From the NCBI RefSeq assembly GCF_001660815.1, contig NZ_LYMI01000010.1, forward strand, positions 32,153 to 96,152: 64,000 bases of DNA. The letters are read 5' to 3'. This document shows positions 9,306 through 18,444 of the stretch, one piece after another. Source of the DNA: Xanthomonas nasturtii. GTDB taxonomy: Bacteria; Pseudomonadota; Gammaproteobacteria; Xanthomonadales; Xanthomonadaceae. Numbering within the stretch: position 1 is the first letter of the stretch; every line of letters starts with the position of its first letter. The notes under the pieces are model-generated. The model was not told the origin of the DNA and ran no database searches. It saw nothing but the letters and a program-made list of their open reading frames with translations. A program made the translations under genes and the position numbers.

Positions 9306-10567
9306 AAGTGTTGCGTACCGTCTTGATCCTGTTGGTTGCCGTGGCGCTGGGCGTGCTTGGCGCGCAGTGGCTATCGCACCAGAACAGTTACGACCTGGGC
9401 AACGTGGCGGTCAGTGTGGGCGGTAACGACTACCACGCCGCCATGCCGCAGGCGCTGCTGATCCTGGTGATCGCCCTGCTGGTGCTGTGGTTGCTGTGGA
9501 CCTTGATCAGCCTGCCGTTCCGCGTGTGGGGCAAATACCGCCGCAAGAAGGGCCGCGCGCGGTTGATCGAAGGCCTGCGCGCAGCCGATCATGGCCAATG
9601 GCAGCGCGCCGAGCGGCTGCTGGTCACTGCCAGCGAAGACGACGAAGTCAGCGGCATTGCACTGGCGAGCGCAGTCCGCGTGGCCGATGCACGCGGCGAC
9701 GAGGCGTCGGCCAACGCGCTTGCACAGCAACTGGCCGAACGTGACCCCACCGCACATGCGCTGCTGCAAGGCGAACGCTATCTGGCGCGGCAGCGCCCGG
9801 TGGAAGCGATCAATGCACTGGATAGCGCCAACGCGCAGCCATTGCCGGCACGCGGCCTGCTGCTGCGCACGCATGCGCTGGCCCAGATCGGTCGCGCCGA
9901 TGAAGCCTACGGCCAGCTCGGTGCCCTGCGTCAGCAGGCGGTGCTGGCGCCCGATGCCTATAGCACGCTGGAAGCCACGTTGGCCGAGCAGACCCTGTTG
10001 CAGGCCAGCGATGCCAACGCACTGGCCGAGCGCTGGGAAGCATTGCCCAAAGCATTACGCACCACGCCGGCGGTGGTCGGCGCCTATGCGCAGCGCGCGG
10101 CCGTGCTGCATTGGGACGATGCGGCCGTGCACAGCCTGGAACAGGCGCTGGACGTGCACTGGGATGAATCGCTGGTGCGTTTGTACGGCGTGCTGCCGCT
10201 GGAAAAATACGATTCGCGCCGCGCCAGTGCGCAGCGCTGGCTGACCCAGTATCCGGACAGCCCGGGCCTGTTGCTGACCCTGGCGCGCCTGGCACGTCAC
10301 CAGCAGCAGTGGTCGCAGGCCGAGGAATTTCTGCATCGCGCGGTGGCCAACGGCGCCGGCAGCGAGGCCTGGGAAGAGCTGGGGCACGGGTTTGCCGCAT
10401 CCGGCGATCTGCTGTCGGCACAGCATTGCTACGCCAATGCCTTGCGCGCTGCACGTGGCGAGCCGGTACTGGAGGGCATGCCGCAGCAATCGCTGCGCGG
10501 GCCGATGGTGGCGGCGTACGACTCCCCGCAGGTTGATCCGCGCGCGCCGGATGACCGCGTGCTGTAA
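9302..10567 (+). CDS. hemY: HemY TPR-containing membrane protein
   Basis: The 421-residue protein begins with two transmembrane helices (about residues 5-22 and 46-68) separated by a short periplasmic loop, then a cytoplasmic alpha-helical TPR domain. Motifs include HGQWQRAERLL, LARQRPVEAINALDSA and LGHGFAASGDLLSAQHCYANALRA. HemY of this type occurs beside hemD and hemX in gammaproteobacteria and is not the HemY protoporphyrinogen oxidase of Bacillus. ATG overlaps the hemX stop by four bases. Confidence 0.92.
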   Translation: MKVLRTVLILLVAVALGVLGAQWLSHQNSYDLGNVAVSVGGNDYHAAMPQALLILVIALLVLWLLWTLISLPFRVWGKYRRKKGRARLIEGLRAADHGQWQRAERLLVTASEDDEVSGIALASAVRVADARGDEASANALAQQLAERDPTAHALLQGERYLARQRPVEAINALDSANAQPLPARGLLLRTHALAQIGRADEAYGQLGALRQQAVLAPDAYSTLEATLAEQTLLQASDANALAERWEALPKALRTTPAVVGAYAQRAAVLHWDDAAVHSLEQALDVHWDESLVRLYGVLPLEKYDSRRASAQRWLTQYPDSPGLLLTLARLARHQQQWSQAEEFLHRAVANGAGSEAWEELGHGFAASGDLLSAQHCYANALRAARGEPVLEGMPQQSLRGPMVAAYDSPQVDPRAPDDRVL

Positions 10568-10620
10568 TCGATCGCCTGTGATCAGTATCGATTCTGCGGC
10601 GTTGCGTGGAGTCACTGAGA

Positions 10621-10644
10621 GCCCCGGCATGTCCGGGGCGTTTT
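10621..10644 (+). terminator. Terminator of the hemDXY operon
   Basis: A 7-bp GC stem (GCCCCGG at 10621-10627 with CCGGGGC at 10633-10639) is followed by GTTTTG, 53 bp past the hemY stop. Confidence 0.75.
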
Positions 10645-10759
10645 GTCGGTCCGGGCCTGATCGGGGCGCTGCCTCACTGCCCCCTGCCTGCCAGGACATC
10701 TGCAGCGATGGCAACGTCCCAAAGACGCTACGAATGTCTCTGCAGATGCGCACCGCAAA

Positions 10760-11242
10760 TCACCAATTGCGCGAGCCCCACGGTGGCGCTGGCAGCGCCT
10801 GCAGGAACGCATCGCAGGCACCCAGGAAACGCGCCTGTTCGTGGTCGACCGATTGCGGCGATAAAACGCGCGAGCCGAGCCTGCCGATCAACAGCATGAC
10901 CGCCATCACTACAGCGCCGGTCAGCCAGCCGATCGCGCCGTCCAGCGCCAGGCCGCCTGCCAGTAATGGCACGACCGATGCCCTCGTGATCACGACATAG
11001 CGGACTCGGCGCCGCTCGTGCCGGGTGCACACGGTCAGCACATGCGCGCTGCGCTTGCGCAGCACGATGGCCAGGATCACATACGGCAACACCCCCATCA
11101 GCAGCGCCAGATAGATCGCCGGGTGATGCCAGTGAAAGATATGGCGACGCGGCGAGTTGTCGGCCGGCGCATTGCACTTGACGCAATGCTGCGGCAGATT
11201 GGCGCCCGGCATGCACACCAGTACATCGCCCTCGCGCCACAC
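10760..11242 (-). CDS. Membrane protein of unknown function with a probable premature stop upstream
   Basis: The 160-residue product read from GTG 11242 has an N-terminal CxxC-type segment (LPQHCVKCNAPA), two hydrophobic regions (about residues 42-62 and 86-121) separated by CTRHERRRVRYVV, and a polar tail. I know of no function. The GTG lacks a ribosome site. A far better start, ATG at 11302 with AAGGA seven bases upstream, lies in the same frame but is separated by an in-frame TAA at 11266-11264, giving MSNVESREPPTL-stop-LPPAHGAVWREG. The gene may therefore be broken or expressed only from the internal GTG. Confidence 0.6.
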   Translation of the reverse strand: MWREGDVLVCMPGANLPQHCVKCNAPADNSPRRHIFHWHHPAIYLALLMGVLPYVILAIVLRKRSAHVLTVCTRHERRRVRYVVITRASVVPLLAGGLALDGAIGWLTGAVVMAVMLLIGRLGSRVLSPQSVDHEQARFLGACDAFLQALPAPPWGSRNW

Positions 11243-11321
11243 AGCGCCATGCGCCGGAGGCAGTTAGAGCGTGGGTGGTTCGCGTGACTCGACGTTCGAC
11301 ATCCATGCGTCCTTGCAGGGT

Positions 11322-11395
11322 GGGGATTGGGGATTGGGGATTCGAAAGAGCGGGTTTCGCTTTTGCGAATCCCGCAATCCCGAATCCCAAATCCC
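11322..11395. repeat. GGGGATT heptamer repeats and inverted partner
   Basis: Three direct copies of GGGGATT (11322-11342) are followed by a near-palindromic segment rich in AATCCC units (about 11366-11395). The same heptamer is expanded to twelve units at 32699-32782. Confidence 0.8.
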
Positions 11396-11409
11396 GTCGC
11401 GGCAGCAGC

Positions 11410-12705
11410 CTAGCGCTCGACGATGGCCACCACGCCCATGCCGCCTGCGGTGCAGATCGAAATCAATGCACGGCCGCCGCCACGTTCTTCCAGCTGCTTG
11501 GCGGCGGTGGCCACCACGCGCGCGCCGGTGGCGGCGAACGGGTGGCCGGTCGCCAGCGACGAGCCCAGCGGGTTGATCTTGTCCGGGTCGATGCGGCCCA
11601 GCGGCGCGTCCAGGCCCAGCCGGTTGCGGCAGTAATCCTCGCTCTCCCACGCGCGCAACGTGCACAGCACCTGCGCGGCAAAGGCTTCGTGGATTTCGTA
11701 GATATCGAAGTCCTGCAGGGTCAGGCCCTGGCGCGCCAGCATCTGCGGCACCGCGATGGTCGGCGCCATCAACAGGCCTTCGCCATGCACGAAATCCACC
11801 GCCGCCACCTGCGCGTCGCGCAGATAGGCCATCGGGGTGTGGCCGTGCGCCAGCGCCCAGGCTTCGCTGGACAGCAGCACGGCAGCGGCGCCATCGGTGA
11901 GCGGGGTGGAATTGGCGGCGGTGAGTGTGCCGCGGCCGGAGATCTTGTCGAATGCCGGGCGCAGGGTGGCGAGTTTTTCCAGCGAGGTGTCGGCACGCAG
12001 GATGTTGTCGCGCGAGACGCCGCGAAACGGGGCGATCAGCGAATCGAAGAAACCGCGCTCATACGCTGCCGCCAGCTTGTGGTGCGATGCCACTGCCCAT
12101 TCGTCCTGCGAATCGCGCGAGATGTTCCATTCCTTGGCCATGTCCTCGCAGTGCTCGCCCATGCTCTTGCCGGTGCGCGGTTCGGCCACACCGGGGAATT
12201 CGGGCTTGAGCTCGCCGAGCTTGAAACCGCGCAGCAGCGCTTTGAGCTTGTCGCCGGTGGCCTTGGCACGGTTGGCGGCAAGCAGCCGCGCGCGCAGCTT
12301 CTTGCCGTAGACGATCGGCACCTCGGAGGTGGTGTCCGAGCCGCCGCCGATGCCTGAGTCGATCTGCCCCAGCGCAATCTTGTTGGCGATGGTAATCACC
12401 GAATCCAGGCTGGTGCCGCAGGCGCGCTGCAGGGTGATGCCCGGGGTCAGCGGCGACAGGCCAGACGACAGCGCCGCCTCGCGTGCCAGGTTCCAGTCCG
12501 AGGAGTGCTTGATCACCGCGCCCATCGCCACTTCGCCCAATTGCTGGCCATGCAGCCCGAAGCGCTCGACCAGCGCGCCCAGCGTGCGCACCGACATGCC
12601 CAGGTTGCCCACGTCCGCGTATGCGGTGTTCTGACGACAGAACGGGATACGAACGCCACCCAAGATGGCGACGGGACGGGCTGCGGGCATCGGTTGACCT
12701 GGCAT
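11410..12705 (-). CDS. fadI: Thiolase, acetyl-CoA C-acyltransferase (FadI-like)
   Basis: The 431-residue thiolase performs the last beta-oxidation step, or the reverse condensation. The nucleophilic Cys lies in LQRACGTSLDS, the active-site His in YEIHEAFAAQVL, and the C-terminal Cys/Gly loop in CTAGGMGVVAI. The proteins most like it are FadI-type thiolases, which partner FadJ, but no fadJ is adjacent. ATG 12705 (MPGQPMPAARPVAILGG) gives the expected N-terminus; the open frame upstream is antisense to the next gene. Its promoter region is shared with the divergent unknown gene. Confidence 0.85.
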   Translation of the reverse strand: MPGQPMPAARPVAILGGVRIPFCRQNTAYADVGNLGMSVRTLGALVERFGLHGQQLGEVAMGAVIKHSSDWNLAREAALSSGLSPLTPGITLQRACGTSLDSVITIANKIALGQIDSGIGGGSDTTSEVPIVYGKKLRARLLAANRAKATGDKLKALLRGFKLGELKPEFPGVAEPRTGKSMGEHCEDMAKEWNISRDSQDEWAVASHHKLAAAYERGFFDSLIAPFRGVSRDNILRADTSLEKLATLRPAFDKISGRGTLTAANSTPLTDGAAAVLLSSEAWALAHGHTPMAYLRDAQVAAVDFVHGEGLLMAPTIAVPQMLARQGLTLQDFDIYEIHEAFAAQVLCTLRAWESEDYCRNRLGLDAPLGRIDPDKINPLGSSLATGHPFAATGARVVATAAKQLEERGGGRALISICTAGGMGVVAIVER

Positions 12706-12793
12706 GGAGGACTCGGGGACATGGCCTGCACAGGGCCGGCAGGCATAATGGCCGCAGTGTAGCTTCGACCCTGTGATGGGCCAACCGCGAATC

Positions 12794-13678
12794 ATGAGCA
12801 AGACCGAACACGGCGTAACCGCCATGGGTGTAATGGCGCTGGAATTGAGCGGCGGAAGCGCGCCCGAGCGCGGCGCATTGGCGCCCGAACAGGCCGGCAT
12901 GCTGGCCGAACGCATTGGCCGCGACCTGGCGCAGTGGATTCCCGACATCCGCGAGCTGGAACTGAGCGTGGCGCTGGCGCATTTCGACCCGGCCGAAGTG
13001 CTGCGGCCCGGCTGGCCGCTGCACCGGCGCCTGGAAGAGCTGCAGGCGCGCGCACCAGGCCGCAACCAGGGCCCGCGTGTGTTGGCCTTTGGTGCCGACG
13101 CGCAGGGCGAGATTCCGCTGCCGTTCCAGGCCGATGCGCAACTGACCGGTGGCGGTTTGCGCGTGCTGCCGTTCCTGCTGTCCGGCGATGCGGAGATCGT
13201 GGCGAGCGTTGCCGATGCGATGGAAGAAGTGCTGCTGGCCCAGGGCATGGCCCAGGCCGACACCGCACTGCTGGCGCAGGAGAGCTTCGGCGCACGCATC
13301 GAGCACGCCCGCTATCTCACCGCGCACGATCTGGCTGCCATGATGTCGATGCAGTACGACAACCAGGGCCTTGCACCGCTGTGGCCGCTGATCGAAGCCG
13401 CCCTGCTCGCCCCCGACAGCGAAGAATGGCTGCAGCAATCGCCCGAGCCGGTGTTGCGCTATGTCGATGGCGAAGTGCGTATCGCATTGTTCGACCCGGC
13501 CGGCTGGTGCGATTACTACGCGCACGACCGCGAGAATTGCGAACGCCTGCGCGGCGTGTACGAGCAATTCCTCTCGCGTCAGCGGCAGATGGCTGCGGTA
13601 CTGGAAGCGCACGGGTTGCCGGTGCTGTACGTGCATGTGGAGCCGGATCAGGATCCGCGGCAGGCGCTGGCTGCATAA
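12794..13678 (+). CDS. Conserved hypothetical protein, cytoplasmic
   Basis: I do not recognise a named domain in this 294-residue protein. It has no signal peptide or membrane segment. Notable stretches are RDLAQWIPDIRELELSVALA, FDPAEVLRPGWPLHRRLEEL, LRVLPFLLSGD and LFDPAGWCDYYAHDRENCERL. It is acidic and has normal high-GC codon use, so it is very likely a real gene. ATG 12794 (MSKTEHGV) is used; ATG 12776 is also possible, and neither has a clear ribosome site. It is divergent from the thiolase gene. Confidence 0.75.
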   Translation: MSKTEHGVTAMGVMALELSGGSAPERGALAPEQAGMLAERIGRDLAQWIPDIRELELSVALAHFDPAEVLRPGWPLHRRLEELQARAPGRNQGPRVLAFGADAQGEIPLPFQADAQLTGGGLRVLPFLLSGDAEIVASVADAMEEVLLAQGMAQADTALLAQESFGARIEHARYLTAHDLAAMMSMQYDNQGLAPLWPLIEAALLAPDSEEWLQQSPEPVLRYVDGEVRIALFDPAGWCDYYAHDRENCERLRGVYEQFLSRQRQMAAVLEAHGLPVLYVHVEPDQDPRQALAA

Positions 13679-14931
13679 GCCCGACGACCCGCGTCACCGC
13701 TCCTGCATTGCGTGATTCGGGAGGTGGGATTTACATGGCCGATGCAGCGCGATGCACGCATGGCCGCCTTCGCGGTTGGGCCTGGCAAGGCATTGCAGCT
13801 TTCGTGCAGGCCAGCAGCGCTGGCATCGTCACTTCGCGCGGCGGCACGATTCCCCCACAGGATCAGCCAGGATGTACGCAGGACGGGCTGGGCGGCGTCC
13901 ACCGATGCCTTGCCTGCACGGGAAGCGTATTCGCAGGCCCGCAAAGTACCCATCGGGGCCTGCACACGGTCGCCCGGTGATGGCGATGGCGTGTATTTCC
14001 ACTACCCAATCGGCCCCTAGTCGCATTGGCGACGCCAGGCGCGGGCCAAACGGCTGAGCGTTCGCGCAAACGATGACGGTGATATCGCGCGTTGCAACGC
14101 TGGTTGCTCGCCATGCTGCATCTATTCATGACGTCATGGAAGCATGGCCAGACTCGCCCGCCGACACGGCTGCACCGCGATCGCCGCGCGTGGCACGTGG
14201 CACGTGAAGTTGCAGACAGGCGTCGCAAACCGCGCTCTGCAACTCTCCCCGCCTGGGGCGCCCGCGCGCATTGCGACGACCTCGGCAGCGCACTTCGACG
14301 CTTGCCATCTCCAGCGCGGCGCATGACCCGTCAGCAAGCAGTCGTCAGTGCTGGGGCGGACGGCGCGCAGGGATCGAAGTGGACACGTGGCACATGCCGA
14401 TTCCGAGCACCGGCATGCCCTTCTGGCGCCTGCAGAGTAGTTGTTAGCTGCTCTTAGCCATCGAACGATTCCAGATGGGGCAATACCCATCCTGATCTTC
14501 AATCCCCCTACCTGCATGTCTTGGTCAATATTACGCGTGCATGGCTTTGCCGAGCCGCAGTGGATCGATCGACCGGATGCGATAGATGCCGCTCAGCGCA
14601 CCCGCTCGTTTATGACACCACGTCTTCGCGGTCGAAATGGATGCGCGCCTAGGCATCAGGCACAGTCGTGGCGCGATTCGACGGAAGCAGCCCGCATGGC
14701 GCCACGCTCGGACTTCGGCTGCTGCGATCACCACTGCGTCCAGCATCGACATTGCCGGCAGACATATCGAAACGGTTTCAGCACTCCGCAACGACGCGCG
14801 CGACTAGCCAAACCATGACGTAACCGCAAGCTGATTGGCCGCCGTTCTCTACTGATGACCCAGCGCGAATCAACGTGATCGGGAACACGCAACCACACAT
14901 CGCGACACTCCGCTACTCGACCAACCGCCTT
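13679..14931. other. Gene-free stretch upstream of the effector
   Basis: No open frame here has convincing codon use, a ribosome site or a recognisable product, and I see no tRNA or IS end. It may be decayed sequence that entered with the effector gene. Confidence 0.5.
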
Positions 14932-14987
14932 TTCGCCGCGACGCTTCGCCGAGTCTCGACTCAACCAGTACAACTGGTCTCTATTCT
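14932..14987 (+). promoter_or_regulatory. PIP-like box and -10 element of the effector gene
   Basis: TTCGC at 14932-14936 and TTCGC at 14945-14949 are separated by 8 bases. TATTCT (TANNNT type) at 14982-14987 begins 32 bases after the second half, which fits the 30-32 base spacing known for HrpX-controlled promoters. The canonical spacing of the plant-inducible promoter box is 15, but variants with 8 have been reported. HrpX control is inferred. Confidence 0.5.
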
Positions 14988-15005
14988 GCATTGAGAGGAC
15001 ACATC

Positions 15006-16523
15006 ATGCGCACCAAGACCACACAAACATTGACCACCATTCAACGACATCTTGCCTCCACCCCCTCGCCAACGCAGCACCCGTCTGCGTCGTCGCTCAC
15101 ATCGCCGGGCGCCAACGAAACGACCGGTTTGCTGGGGGCCTTACCCGCCCGAAAAGCCAGGCAAGCAGTGCAAGAAGGCCCACATCAGGAAAACGGCGGA
15201 CGCGGGAGAAGCTGGGCCTCTCGGGTCGCCAAATACGCGCTGGGAATGGCGGGCGCCGGCTATGTTGCAGACAACTTTTTCTTGTCCACGACCGCACTGG
15301 TCGATGGCAAAGCCGGGTTTACCAGCAATGATCGCCTGGAAAAGGCATGTGCAAAAGCGGAGGAATATCACGCTCGGTACCACAGCGCCACCGAGGAAGA
15401 ACGCGCATCCCATTGCCGTCCTTTCGTCCCAATCAAGACATGCGGGTCCAACCAGTTCGCCACCATGAGCGATTATCGCGCGGCAACCAAGGTCCATGTC
15501 GGCCATCTGTTCGACACCAAGAATGCACGGGAATCGCTGCTGACCAACCTCAGCTGTCTCAAGGGCGAGCGGATCAAGCAGGAGTGCATCGCCAAATATG
15601 CGCCTGCGAACGTCCCGGCCGACCCGGACCTGAGCAAGAGCGAACTCTACGACAAGAAAAACAAGTACTCGCTGGCCGGCGTACCCAACGCCAGAACCGG
15701 AGCAAGCGGTTATACCTCGCGCTCCATCACCCAACCCTTCATCAACCGCGGCATGCAGCATTTCAAGCAGGCTTCGAATAGCGATGCGGCGCTGTCTCTC
15801 AAACAATGCATGGAGTCGCTTCAACGCGCATTAGATGGCAATGACACGCTCGGCACACAAGCACAGCACGCAGCCGGCCAGACAATCCTGAATTTCCGGC
15901 AGGTCTATGCGGCCGACGAGCATTGGGGCCACCCGGAGAAAGTCATCATGAAGACCCTGATCGCAAACGGGCTGCTGTCTCAGGAGCAAACCGACAGGAT
16001 CGATGCGACCTTGATGTTCGAAGATCCCTCCATCAGTGTCCTGAAGAGAAACACCAGCATCGCCGGGCCGTTTCTTCAAAAACTGGAAACGAAGATTCAG
16101 TCCAGGCGCCTGCGGGATCAACCCGAAGCGCTTGCGGACTTCACGGAGATGGCAAAGCAGAAAAACATGGAAGGCCTGCCGATCGCGCACTTCAAACTCA
16201 ACGCCGAAGGCACCGGCTTTGAAGACTGCTCCGGTTTGGGCGACTCGTTCACCAGTGCAAATGCCGTTGCGTGCATCAACCATGCGCGCTTGATGAGCGG
16301 CGAGCCACGCCTTTCGAAACAGGATGTCGCGGTGGTGGTTGCCTGTCTCAATGCCGTCTACGACGACGCAAGCAGCATCCGGCATTCGCTGCATGAAATC
16401 GCACGCGGATGCTTCGTGGGCGCTGGCTATTCCACCGAGGACGCCGATACGTTTTATGAGCGGATTTGCAAAGATGCTGCGCAGGCTTTCTATGCGGGAA
16501 AATCGATGATCAGCAGCGACTAG
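15006..16523 (+). CDS. xopAG: Type III effector, XopAG / AvrGf1 / HopG1 family
   Basis: The 505-residue product follows the HopG1/AvrGf family through its length: NNFFLSTT-like DNFFLSTTALVDGKAGFTS, YRAATKVHVGHLFDT, CLKGERIK, NKYSLAGV, GYTSRSITQPFI, KQCMESL, RNTSIAGPFL, GFEDCSGLGDSFT, HARLMSGEPRLSK and CLNAVYDDASSIRHSLHEIARGCFVGAG. The GPFL tetrapeptide fits the GPxL motif linked to cyclophilin binding in AvrGf effectors. The first 60 residues are Ser/Thr/Pro-rich with few acidic residues, as in a type III secretion signal. ATG 15006 has GAGAGGA upstream. Base composition is visibly less GC-rich than the neighbours, suggesting transfer. AvrGf1 triggers resistance in grapefruit; the host here is unknown. 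Confidence 0.88.
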   Translation: MRTKTTQTLTTIQRHLASTPSPTQHPSASSLTSPGANETTGLLGALPARKARQAVQEGPHQENGGRGRSWASRVAKYALGMAGAGYVADNFFLSTTALVDGKAGFTSNDRLEKACAKAEEYHARYHSATEEERASHCRPFVPIKTCGSNQFATMSDYRAATKVHVGHLFDTKNARESLLTNLSCLKGERIKQECIAKYAPANVPADPDLSKSELYDKKNKYSLAGVPNARTGASGYTSRSITQPFINRGMQHFKQASNSDAALSLKQCMESLQRALDGNDTLGTQAQHAAGQTILNFRQVYAADEHWGHPEKVIMKTLIANGLLSQEQTDRIDATLMFEDPSISVLKRNTSIAGPFLQKLETKIQSRRLRDQPEALADFTEMAKQKNMEGLPIAHFKLNAEGTGFEDCSGLGDSFTSANAVACINHARLMSGEPRLSKQDVAVVVACLNAVYDDASSIRHSLHEIARGCFVGAGYSTEDADTFYERICKDAAQAFYAGKSMISSD

Positions 16524-16654
16524 AGCTAGTTAGCCAAGCTCTGCCCACCTCCTCGGCACTGGGCGCGACACAGCACCGGGGGCGCATTCCACATTCGCGA
16601 TGGTGTGCACTGACGCGTTGCGCCGCGGCGTGGACTGCGGCGCAACGCGTGCGC

Positions 16655-17302
16655 TTACTTGGTGGCAGCCTGCGCGTTCTCGGTAGTGATCACGCCGCAG
16701 GCCAGACGGCCACCAGCGTTGCCGGTGGGCTGGGTTTTGTAGTCGTCGGCATCGGCATGCACGATTACCGCGTGGCCGGCGATATCGAACTGGTCGGCCT
16801 TGCCCAGATTGACGTTGCTCGACACCGGGCCGTCGATACTGGCATTGCCCTGCGCATCGGCGGTGATGTTGGGCATGTCGCCACCGTGGTGCGGGGCGGC
16901 GCTGACGTTGCCGTGATCGGACTGGGCCGGGTTGAAGTGGCCACCGGCGCTGCTGCCGTCAGGGGCACTGCAATCGCCCTTTTCGTGGATATGGAAGCCG
17001 TGCTCGGTGTTGGGCTTGAGGCCGCTGAGCTGGCCGGTGACGCGCAGCACACCGTCGACGGTCTTGAAGGTCACCGTGCCTTTGACGTCATTGCCCTTGG
17101 TCGGCTTGAGCTCGGCGGTAGCCGTGGTGGTGGCCGCCGCTTCGGTGACCATGGAGGCGGCGTGTTCGCCACCATGCGCCGCTTCGGCCGGGGTGCTGGC
17201 CTGCGGTGCGGGTGCCGGGTCGGCCGGTGCCGGCTCGTCGCGCTTGCACGCGGTCAGCACCAGGGCGGTGGCCAGAAACAAGGTGGTCGGAAGAATGCGC
17301 AT
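16655..17302 (-). CDS. sodC: Superoxide dismutase [Cu-Zn], lipoprotein (copy 1)
   Basis: SodC dismutes superoxide in the periplasm. The 215-residue protein has a lipoprotein signal ending in LTAC (Cys at about 19), a Pro/Ala-rich linker, and the SOD domain from about residue 60. Metal ligands are in place: HGFHIHEKGDC, GGHFNP, the bridging DHGN, HHGGDMPN and AVIVHADADDY. The cysteines of GDC and LACGV form the conserved disulfide. ATG 17302 has AGGAG upstream. A second sodC lies 48 bp upstream on the same strand, so the two may be co-transcribed. Confidence 0.95.
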   Translation of the reverse strand: MRILPTTLFLATALVLTACKRDEPAPADPAPAPQASTPAEAAHGGEHAASMVTEAAATTTATAELKPTKGNDVKGTVTFKTVDGVLRVTGQLSGLKPNTEHGFHIHEKGDCSAPDGSSAGGHFNPAQSDHGNVSAAPHHGGDMPNITADAQGNASIDGPVSSNVNLGKADQFDIAGHAVIVHADADDYKTQPTGNAGGRLACGVITTENAQAATK

Positions 17303-17350
17303 GGAGTACTCCTGAAGATAGGCCGCGGCTGCGGCCATGGATGCCCCGAC

Positions 17351-17953
17351 TCAGGGCTGCGAAGGGGGTGTGCGCCATTGGGTGACGCGAATGACGCCAC
17401 AGGCCAGACGTGCGCCGGCGTTGCCGCTGGGCTGGCTGCGATAGTCGTCGGCATTGGCGTGCACGATCAGTGACTTGCCGATGACATCGCTGGGCGCGCC
17501 ATCGCCCAGGCTGATGCCGGACAGGATCATGTCCAGATGCACCACGCCTTCGGCATCGGCGCGCAGATTGTCCATATCGCCAAGATGGTGCGCGCCATTG
17601 CCGGCACGCCCGTGCGGTGCCCCGCTGGGGTTGAAATGCGCGCCGGCGCTGCTGGCATCGGCTGCGCTGCAGTCGCCACGTTCGTGGACATGGAAGCCGG
17701 AGACCCCGCCCGGGCGCAAGCCGCCGACGGTGCCGGTGAGGCGGATGCCTTGCAATGCCGGCACCAGCACCACCCGGCCACTGACCAGGCTGCCCGAGGC
17801 CGAGGCCAGCACGGCTTCGGCCTGCTGCACCGGGCGAGCAGGCACCACCCGCGCCACCGGCGGCGGCGGAGCCTTCGGCGGCGGCGGCGTGCTGCTGCAG
17901 GCGGCCAGCGCTACAGCGGTAATGGCAACGATCGTGGGCGACCGGTAACGCAT
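17351..17953 (-). CDS. sodC: Superoxide dismutase [Cu-Zn], lipoprotein (copy 2)
   Basis: The 200-residue paralogue also has a lipobox (LAAC), a proline-rich linker (PPPPKAPPPPVA) and a full ligand set: GFHVHERGDC, GAHFNPSG, PHGRAGNGAHHLGDMDN and SLIVHANADDY, with the disulfide Cys in RLACGV. It differs from copy 1 by the VVLVPALQGIRLTG start of the barrel, so it is an old duplication rather than a recent one. ATG 17953 has AGGAG upstream. It is the promoter-proximal gene of the pair. Confidence 0.93.
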   Translation of the reverse strand: MRYRSPTIVAITAVALAACSSTPPPPKAPPPPVARVVPARPVQQAEAVLASASGSLVSGRVVLVPALQGIRLTGTVGGLRPGGVSGFHVHERGDCSAADASSAGAHFNPSGAPHGRAGNGAHHLGDMDNLRADAEGVVHLDMILSGISLGDGAPSDVIGKSLIVHANADDYRSQPSGNAGARLACGVIRVTQWRTPPSQP

Positions 17954-18248
17954 CGAGCAGTTCTCCTGATCAGGCTGAAACCTATGCGGGCGCATGTTCA
18001 CGTGTCATGAAATGCGCGCGCGGCTAGTGCAGGAGTTTACGGGGTTGGTGTGGGCGCCCGCGGCAGCGCGACCCGTCGCGGCCCGCGCTGCGGAGGCGCT
18101 GTGCATGCCAACGAGGCAAGGATGGCGTCGCGCGGACGCTGTACTGATCCTTGTAGTGCTGTACGAGCGATGCCTGGCGTTGACACGCCTTCAAGCTGCA
18201 CGCATTCAAGCTGCATGTGCTTGCGATGGAGGTGTTATTGCACACGGA

Positions 18249-18390
18249 CCCTCACCCCAACCCCTCTCCCGGCGGGAGAGGAGCTCAACGCTGCGTGTGA
18301 TCTGATACGCGATTGCGGTGAGCCTGCCCATGCCTGCATTTGTCCTTCTCCCATCGGGAGAAGGTGCCCCGCAGGGGCGGATGAGGGTGC
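18249..18390. repeat. Intergenic hairpin repeat (CCTCACCCCAACCCCTCTCCC family)
   Basis: Two hairpins lie here: CCTCTCCC/GGGAGAGG (18263-18281) and CCTTCTCCC/GGGAGAAGG (18343-18363). The flanking ccctcaccccaacccctc and cggatgagggtgc ends match the units of the array at 55127-55510. It is the only clear content of the 440-bp gap between sodC copy 2 and ntrC. Confidence 0.7.
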
Positions 18391-18444
18391 GCCTCGAGCA
18401 TCTGCTAGACAAACGCGCTGCCATACCTTAAGAAATGTGAGACA

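Noticed and set aside
13712..14020. Small gene on the plus strand
   Set aside because: No ribosome site, poor codon use and no recognisable product.
14500..15005. Canonical PIP box TTCGC-N15-TTCGC before the effector
   Set aside because: I checked each TTCG in the region and found only the N8 pair.
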